This document shows positions 1-3,149 of a DNA stretch of 7,648 bases, piece after piece; position 1 is the first letter of the stretch; every line of letters begins with the position of its first letter. The position numbers and the translations under genes were made by a program. The notes below the pieces were generated by a model. That model was not told the origin of the DNA. It worked only from the letters and a program-made list of their open reading frames with translations, and did not search any database. This DNA comes from Paenibacillus sp. (GTDB taxonomy: Bacteria; Bacillota; Bacilli; Paenibacillales; NBRC-103111), in the NCBI GenBank assembly GCA_029239545.1, contig JARBUQ010000211.1, positions 1 to 7,648 of the forward strand, given 5' to 3'.

Positions 1-14
1 AATGTCGATGCTCT

Positions 15-87
15 GTGGACAATAGATCCGTTATATTCGTCCAGAACCACACATTGCGGGTTTAAGCGGACACAGGATCCGTTATTC
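15..87 (+). repeat. Two direct copies of a short Paenibacillus-type intergenic repeat
   Basis: Two 22-bp units lie at 15-36 and 66-87, starting 51 bp apart. They share the core GGACA-N3-GATCCGTTAT and are identical at 16 of 22 positions. From memory, such GGACA...GATCCGTTAT units are scattered in intergenic regions of Paenibacillus genomes; I could not search for this. No coding frame of useful length runs through them. They lie just downstream of the T-box leader, where the controlled gene would be expected. Confidence 0.55.
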
Positions 88-144
88 CTGCAATCAAGCG
101 CTTTTCGGAGTGTTTGTATGCCTATTAGAGGAACGTGTGTCCGC
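66..144. repeat. Inverted repeat with 9-bp perfect arms
   Basis: The 9-mer GCGGACACA at 66-74 recurs exactly as its reverse complement at 136-144, with 61 bp between. Similarity continues weakly beyond the arms, so the right arm looks like a diverged, inverted copy of the same intergenic repeat. The right arm overlaps the short reading frame at 125-157. This suggests that a repeat-derived segment abuts or replaced coding sequence; that part is inference. Confidence 0.45.
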
Positions 145-157
145 GCGTTTGGGCCAT
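125..157 (-). CDS. 10-codon reading frame after the T-box leader (gene remnant or leader peptide)
   Basis: On the minus strand AGGAGG (170-165) is followed after 7 bases by ATG at 157-155. The frame encodes MAQTRGHTFL and then stops at TAA (127-125). The initiation signals are strong and the position, about 100 bp after the T-box terminator, is where a T-box-controlled gene would start. From about codon 4 the DNA matches an arm of the local inverted repeat. It could be the 5' stub of a gene cut off by repeat insertion, a genuine tiny peptide, or a fortuitous site. No protein family can be assigned to ten residues. Confidence 0.35.
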   Translation of the reverse strand: MAQTRGHTFL

Positions 158-257
158 TCCACGTCCTCCTAACAGTGTCGGGACAGACTGGACTCGTTCA
201 CAAAAGGGTCACAGTTCTAGTCAAGCACTCATTCGGAAGCAGAGTCTTAAAAACAAC

Positions 258-288
258 AAAAAAACTCCCTCCCCTATGGGACGAGAGT
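258..288 (-). terminator. Intrinsic terminator of the T-box leader
   Basis: On the minus strand ACTCTCGTCCC (288-278) can pair with GGGGAGGGAGT (275-265), with one imperfect position, followed at once by seven T residues (264-258). It is immediately downstream of the T-box sequence at 309-297, as expected for the terminator that competes with the antiterminator. In the uncharged-tRNA state the 5' arm should be taken up by the antiterminator. Confidence 0.85.
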
Positions 289-552
289 TTGACTCACGCG
301 GTACCACCCAAATTCCCCCGGACTTTCGCAAGTACGGAGCTTCGTCAGTCCATCACGGACTGTGCCCTTAACGCTGGCAGCGCGCTGATCCCTAACGTAT
401 ATGATTCGCATCGCAATGAATCCATACCTCGAGATCAATTCCTCCCGGACCATGTTCCAAAACGCTTCCTATGCCGGTTCTCAGCTCCCCCGGCTCTCTG
501 TAACAGGTGCATGTTCTGTACTCTTCCGTTCCTCGGAATCAATATGTTAATT
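258..552 (-). promoter_or_regulatory. T-box riboswitch leader, specifier probably ATG (methionine)
   Basis: This is a tRNA-sensing leader on the minus strand. In RNA order, GATTCC (540-535) pairs with GGAATT to close stem I. The 5' side of the specifier loop has AGTA. The distal part has AGAGAG and paired CCGG/CCGG-type sequence. The 3' side of the loop reads GAA-C-ATG-G, with ATG at 453-451. Taking the specifier as the triplet one base after GAA, as in glyQ leaders, it reads methionine. A perfect 6-bp stem III hairpin (CAGTCC/GGACTG) lies at 361-345, and the canonical T-box GGGTGGTACCGCG lies at 309-297, followed by a terminator. Uncharged tRNA should stabilise the antiterminator and allow read-through. 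T-box class is certain; the amino acid is less so. No long gene follows within the window. Confidence 0.9.
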
Positions 553-558
553 AATGCA

Positions 559-588
559 AATATACCGAAATAACGCAAGTGATGTCAA
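559..588 (-). promoter_or_regulatory. Sigma-A-type promoter of the T-box leader
   Basis: On the minus strand a perfect -35 hexamer TTGACA (588-583) and a -10 hexamer TATATT (564-559) are separated by 18 bp. Transcription should start near 552, about 12 bases before stem I. The promoter lies in the 82-bp gap between the yidD stop and stem I. I see no terminator between yidD and this promoter, so read-through from yidD is also possible. Confidence 0.75.
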
Positions 589-622
589 GTGCGCCATCCT
601 GATCGCATAATCACCTTAGCTT

Positions 623-883
623 TTAGGTTTGCTCCTCCGTAATTGTGCTGTGCTCTCGCTTACCAGCCTTGGGAGGGACATGGTCGACGCCGCCCGGATG
701 AAACGGATGACACTTGCATATCCGCTTCACAGCCAGATAAGTGCCCTTGGCCGGGCCGTGCGTCTCCAATGCTTCAAGCGCATAAGCCGAACAGGAAGGA
801 TAAAAACGGCATGTAGGCGGTTTAAGCGGTGAAATCCACTTCCGATACACCCTTACAGGAAGCTGTAAAATTCTAGTGAGCAT
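623..883 (-). CDS. yidD: YidD, membrane protein insertion efficiency factor
   Basis: This is an 86-residue YidD-family protein. The family is peripheral at the inner face of the cytoplasmic membrane and assists YidC/Sec-dependent insertion of membrane proteins. Diagnostic blocks are visible: YRKWISPLKPPTCRFYPSCS near residues 13-32, YALEALETHG just after, RICKCHPFHPGG near 54-65, and then the DHVP block. The length fits the family (about 70-90 residues). I chose ATG 883 because the conserved region begins there; a longer frame from 970 would add an Arg/Ala-rich leader that is only zur read in another frame. The start overlaps the zur stop by 11 bp, which suggests translational coupling. The C-terminus is a short variable hydrophilic tail. 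ATG 895, four codons upstream, is the alternative start. Confidence 0.9.
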   Translation of the reverse strand: MLTRILQLPVRVYRKWISPLKPPTCRFYPSCSAYALEALETHGPAKGTYLAVKRICKCHPFHPGGVDHVPPKAGKREHSTITEEQT

Positions 884-1346
884 GGTGATGCTCATGGGTA
901 TGTTTATGCGACGAATTATTCGCCGCCGTCGATTCGTCCTTGCAGCTGCTGCAATAGCCAAAAATCTCAAACTTATGCCGCACTACCTCGAAATCCTCCG
1001 GCACACCTTCAATTTGGGTCATAGGGCAATACACAATCGGAATCGTCTTCTCGCAATTCAGGCAGAACAAATGATGATGATGGTGGTGCTCTTCGCAATG
1101 AGAGCGGAATTTCACCCCATCCTCGAACACGAATTGCTCCACGATTCCCATGTCGTTCATTACTCTAAGATTGCGATATACCGTATCGAAGCTTAACCCC
1201 GAATACTGTTTGCCCATATAGTCGTACACGTCTTTGGGTGTCAAATACCCTTCAGTATCGGCGAACAGCTTAGCTAATGTTTTACGCTGATCGGTTATGC
1301 GAAGTCCCCGACTGGACATCAATTGAATGATCTGTTCCGCGTTCAT
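873..1346 (-). CDS. zur: Zur, zinc-responsive Fur-family repressor
   Basis: This 157-residue Fur-family regulator most resembles Bacillus Zur, the zinc-loaded repressor of zinc uptake genes. The N-terminal winged helix carries GLSFDTVYRNL (residues 50-60). The dimerisation and metal-binding domain has Cys84, a six-histidine run (87-92), CLNC (95-98), HKFEIFGYC near 124-132 and CSSC (132-135). The two CxxC pairs are the usual structural zinc site, while Cys84 and the His run fit the sensing region. SHKHTHEHHHAH at the C-terminus is an extra His-rich tail compared with the B. subtilis protein as I recall it. A GAGGGG ribosome binding site lies 9 bases before ATG 1346. No zinc transporter genes are adjacent. 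A PerR or Fur assignment is less likely because of the GLSFDT and HHHHH signatures. Confidence 0.88.
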   Translation of the reverse strand: MNAEQIIQLMSSRGLRITDQRKTLAKLFADTEGYLTPKDVYDYMGKQYSGLSFDTVYRNLRVMNDMGIVEQFVFEDGVKFRSHCEEHHHHHHLFCLNCEKTIPIVYCPMTQIEGVPEDFEVVRHKFEIFGYCSSCKDESTAANNSSHKHTHEHHHAH

Positions 1347-1380
1347 AACGAAACACCCCTCTATTCATCGTCTGTTCCCC

Positions 1381-1411
1381 TTATCATGCACGAAAAGGAG
1401 AAACACGTCAA
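1381..1411 (-). promoter_or_regulatory. Possible zur promoter
   Basis: On the minus strand TTGACG (1411-1406) could be a -35 and TGATAA (1386-1381) a -10, with a long 19-bp spacer. Shifting the -10 gives shorter spacers but poorer hexamers. The 131-bp gap between the upstream kinase gene and zur shows no terminator, so zur may also be read from upstream. I saw no convincing Zur-box palindrome of the TCGTAAT-N-ATTACGA kind here. Confidence 0.35.
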
Positions 1412-1424
1412 TGTAGAGGGGCTA

Positions 1425-1461
1425 ATGACCTTCTTATGTCCTTCTTTGTCTTATTATGACC
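1425..1461. repeat. Phased short direct repeats upstream of zur
   Basis: Two abutting 11-mers, ATGACCTTCTT (1425-1435) and ATGTCCTTCTT (1436-1446), differ at one position. A third ATGACC is at 1456-1461. The starts are 11 and 20 bp apart, so all three lie on roughly the same face of the helix. They sit just upstream of the candidate -35 of zur. The positioning fits an activator or repressor site, but no known operator is recognised. Confidence 0.3.
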
Positions 1462-1477
1462 ATGCAAATGAACTCGC

Positions 1478-2284
1478 TTAAGACATATAACTCATTACAA
1501 TTCCTGCTGTCTCCTCAATCGCCTTATCCGTCACATTGATAACCGGACAGCCTAATCGCTTCATCAAATCATGAGCATATTCCAGCTCTTCCATAATTCT
1601 TTGCAGAGTAGCGTATTTGGCTCCGTACGGAAGACCGACCGCCTTTAACCGCTCTGTACGGATTTTGAGCAGCTGCTCTGCATCCATTGTCAAGCCGATA
1701 ATGCGCCGCTCCGGAAGGATGAACAGCTCCTTAGGCACCTTGACCTCCGGAACAAGCGGGAAGTTTCCTACCTTAATCCCTTTGTGCGCTAGGAAGATGC
1801 TGAGTGGAGTCTTGGACGTACGGGATACACCCAGCAGCACGAGCTGGGCTTGCAGGAGCGCATTCGTATCGCGTCCGTCGTCGCATTTAACGGCGAATTC
1901 AATCGCTTCAACCCGGCGAAAATAATCGTCATCCATTTCATGCAGCAAGCCTGGTTTGCGTTTGGGCGAATCATTGAACGTATCAATGAAGGCTTGCATG
2001 ACAGGTCCCATAATATCGACAGCGCGAACGCTCAAGCGGATGGACTCCTCGCGGATCATCTCGCGAAGCTCTGGCTGTACCAGGGTATAAGCCACGAAAC
2101 CCCCTTGCTGAGCGGCTTCTTCCATGAGATTGCGAATTTCATCCTCAAAGCGAATATGTGCAAAACGTTTAATCTTGACCTGATGCGCATCGAATTGACG
2201 CATCGTGGCCCGGACGACTGCTTCTGCTGTTTCCCCGACAGCGTCCGAACATATATAGATGACATGATGTGGTTCCTGTATCAC
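1478..2284 (-). CDS. yqfL: Pyruvate, phosphate dikinase regulatory protein (kinase/pyrophosphorylase, YqfL/PDRP family)
   Basis: This 268-residue bifunctional enzyme of the DUF299 (PDRP/PSRP) family uses ADP to phosphorylate the threonine next to the catalytic histidine of PpdK and so inactivates it. It reverses this by phosphate-dependent dephosphorylation. The N-terminus has the family block YICSDAVGETAEAVVRA. The P-loop-like nucleotide site is GVSRTSKTPLS at residues 152-162, and the C-terminal part carries the conserved PLVPEVKVPKEL and NVTDKAIEETA segments. I chose GTG 2284: AAGGAGG (2296-2290) lies 5 bases upstream and the length then fits the family (about 270). A start at ATG 2338 would overlap ccpN and add 18 non-conserved residues. 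It follows ccpN by 22 bp, so the two are probably cotranscribed; its substrate ppdK is in the same cluster. Confidence 0.93.
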   Translation of the reverse strand: MIQEPHHVIYICSDAVGETAEAVVRATMRQFDAHQVKIKRFAHIRFEDEIRNLMEEAAQQGGFVAYTLVQPELREMIREESIRLSVRAVDIMGPVMQAFIDTFNDSPKRKPGLLHEMDDDYFRRVEAIEFAVKCDDGRDTNALLQAQLVLLGVSRTSKTPLSIFLAHKGIKVGNFPLVPEVKVPKELFILPERRIIGLTMDAEQLLKIRTERLKAVGLPYGAKYATLQRIMEELEYAHDLMKRLGCPVINVTDKAIEETAGIVMSYMS

Positions 2285-2289
2285 TTGTT

Positions 2290-2296
2290 CCTCCTT
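2290..2296 (-). promoter_or_regulatory. Ribosome binding site that fixes a GTG start
   Basis: AAGGAGG on the minus strand lies 5 bases before GTG 2284. It is the best match in the ccpN/yqfL junction and supports the shorter, family-length YqfL over the in-frame ATG at 2338. Confidence 0.8.
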
Positions 2297-2306
2297 AGCT
2301 CCCCTG

Positions 2307-2948
2307 TTAGATCGACCCGGGATCTGTTGCCATACCAACCAGTAGCTTGGTCATGGTTGTTTTGGTGATGCGCCCGACTATTTCCTGACGAGACGTATTC
2401 GTGTTCTCATCCTGATGCATGGCAACTACAGGTAAGCTGTCTACCTGATGATGAATCATCTTGCGACCTGCTTCCACTATAGAATCTTCGGGTGATACCG
2501 TAATAATATTCGGCTGGCGTGTCATCACTAGGCTAATAGGCATAAGAGCTGCACCGGCATTTCCCAGCGTAACCTTCAACAAATCCTTTCGCGATACCAT
2601 TCCCTTAAGCGTCCCATCTTGATCGGCAACCATGAGTGTCCCGACATTCTCCATGAACAAGGCTACAACAGCATCATGCACCGTAGCGGTTTCAAGAATA
2701 ATTACAGGGATCGATTGTACGTCCCTAACTTTCAAATCGAGCAGCTTACGCGTCCCCTGATATTCAGATGCAGCAGCGCTGCCCAGAAAATACCCTACCT
2801 TCGGTTTGGCATCCACGTACTCCAGCATGACGAGCAGCGCAAGATCAGAACGAATGGTCGGACGGCTCAAATTCAACTGCTCGGCAATTTGCTCGCCTGT
2901 TATCGGGGCATGCTGTTTCACAAGCCGAATGATCTCCAACTGTCGCAC
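2307..2948 (-). CDS. ccpN: CcpN, HTH and CBS-domain repressor of gluconeogenic genes
   Basis: This is a 213-residue protein if started at GTG 2948. An N-terminal winged helix-turn-helix (ITGEQIAEQLNLSRPTIRSD, residues 16-35) is followed by KVGYFLG and two CBS domains (about 75-131 and 138-205). The second ends in GRITKTTMTKLLV, typical of CcpN. In Bacillus, CcpN represses gapB and pckA during glycolytic growth and is cotranscribed with yqfL, as here. It probably senses nucleotides through the CBS pair (family knowledge). The start is uncertain: codons just upstream read I-E-L-S before VRQ and match the start region of Bacillus CcpN. The ribosome binding site is also spaced for an ATC at 2960, while GTG 2948 lies 19 bases from it. 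A TAA stop upstream excludes any longer ATG start. Confidence 0.92.
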   Translation of the reverse strand: MRQLEIIRLVKQHAPITGEQIAEQLNLSRPTIRSDLALLVMLEYVDAKPKVGYFLGSAAASEYQGTRKLLDLKVRDVQSIPVIILETATVHDAVVALFMENVGTLMVADQDGTLKGMVSRKDLLKVTLGNAGAALMPISLVMTRQPNIITVSPEDSIVEAGRKMIHHQVDSLPVVAMHQDENTNTSRQEIVGRITKTTMTKLLVGMATDPGSI

Positions 2949-2967
2949 GGATAATTCGATGGCAGTT

Positions 2968-2976
2968 CCTCTCCTT
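2968..2976 (-). promoter_or_regulatory. Ribosome binding site of ccpN, pointing at an ATC codon
   Basis: AAGGAGAGG on the minus strand is 7 bases from ATC (2960-2958) and 19 bases from the first canonical start, GTG 2948. No ATG, GTG or TTG occurs in frame between the upstream TAA and 2948. Confidence 0.65.
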
Positions 2977-3031
2977 CGTTAACACGTTCTCATTCCTCTA
3001 TGTTAGCTTGAAATGAGCAGAAATACCAGAC

Positions 3032-3054
3032 AGACCAACGAAATTCGTCGGCCT
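3032..3054 (-). other. 23-bp near-palindrome, an RNA hairpin in the minus-strand transcript
   Basis: The two halves of 3032-3054 are complementary around a single central base. As minus-strand RNA, AGGCCGACGAA can pair with UUCGUUGGUCU over 11 positions, eight Watson-Crick and three G-U. On the plus strand the same three positions would be A-C mismatches. It lies in the leader of ccpN, about 95 bp after the ppdK stop. It has no clean T-tract, so it is a poor intrinsic terminator. A role in mRNA processing, stability or weak termination is possible, or it is a DNA operator. Confidence 0.5.
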
Positions 3055-3079
3055 ATCCGATTGATGCGCTGTTATGAAC

Positions 3080-3102
3080 ATAGTATTAGTCCATCATACT
3101 AT
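3080..3102. promoter_or_regulatory. Dyad ATAGTAT-N9-ATACTAT upstream of ccpN
   Basis: Perfect 7-bp inverted arms at 3080-3086 and 3096-3102 are separated by 9 bp, so their centres are 16 bp apart. This geometry suits a dimeric DNA-binding protein. There is no T-tract on either side, so it is unlikely to be a terminator. Its place between ppdK and ccpN makes it a candidate operator, perhaps for CcpN autoregulation. That is inference, and I could not name a convincing promoter here. Confidence 0.4.
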
Positions 3103-3149
3103 CTTATAAGTGCATTCCATCCATGCTATTTATCTGAAAGTTTTTGCCC

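Noticed and set aside
118..573. Plus-strand open frame of 151 codons
   Set aside because: It lies exactly antisense to the T-box leader and its structured elements. It has no ribosome binding site and the translation resembles no family.
884..970. Longer yidD start at 970
   Set aside because: The added residues are Arg/Ala-rich, come from the zur coding sequence in another frame, and lie outside the conserved YidD domain.
1347..1477. Zur box for autoregulation
   Set aside because: I looked for a TCGTAAT-N-ATTACGA-like palindrome upstream of zur and found none.
2285..2338. Longer start of the PpdK regulatory protein at ATG 2338
   Set aside because: It overlaps ccpN and adds non-conserved residues. 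A strong AAGGAGG fits GTG 2284 much better.
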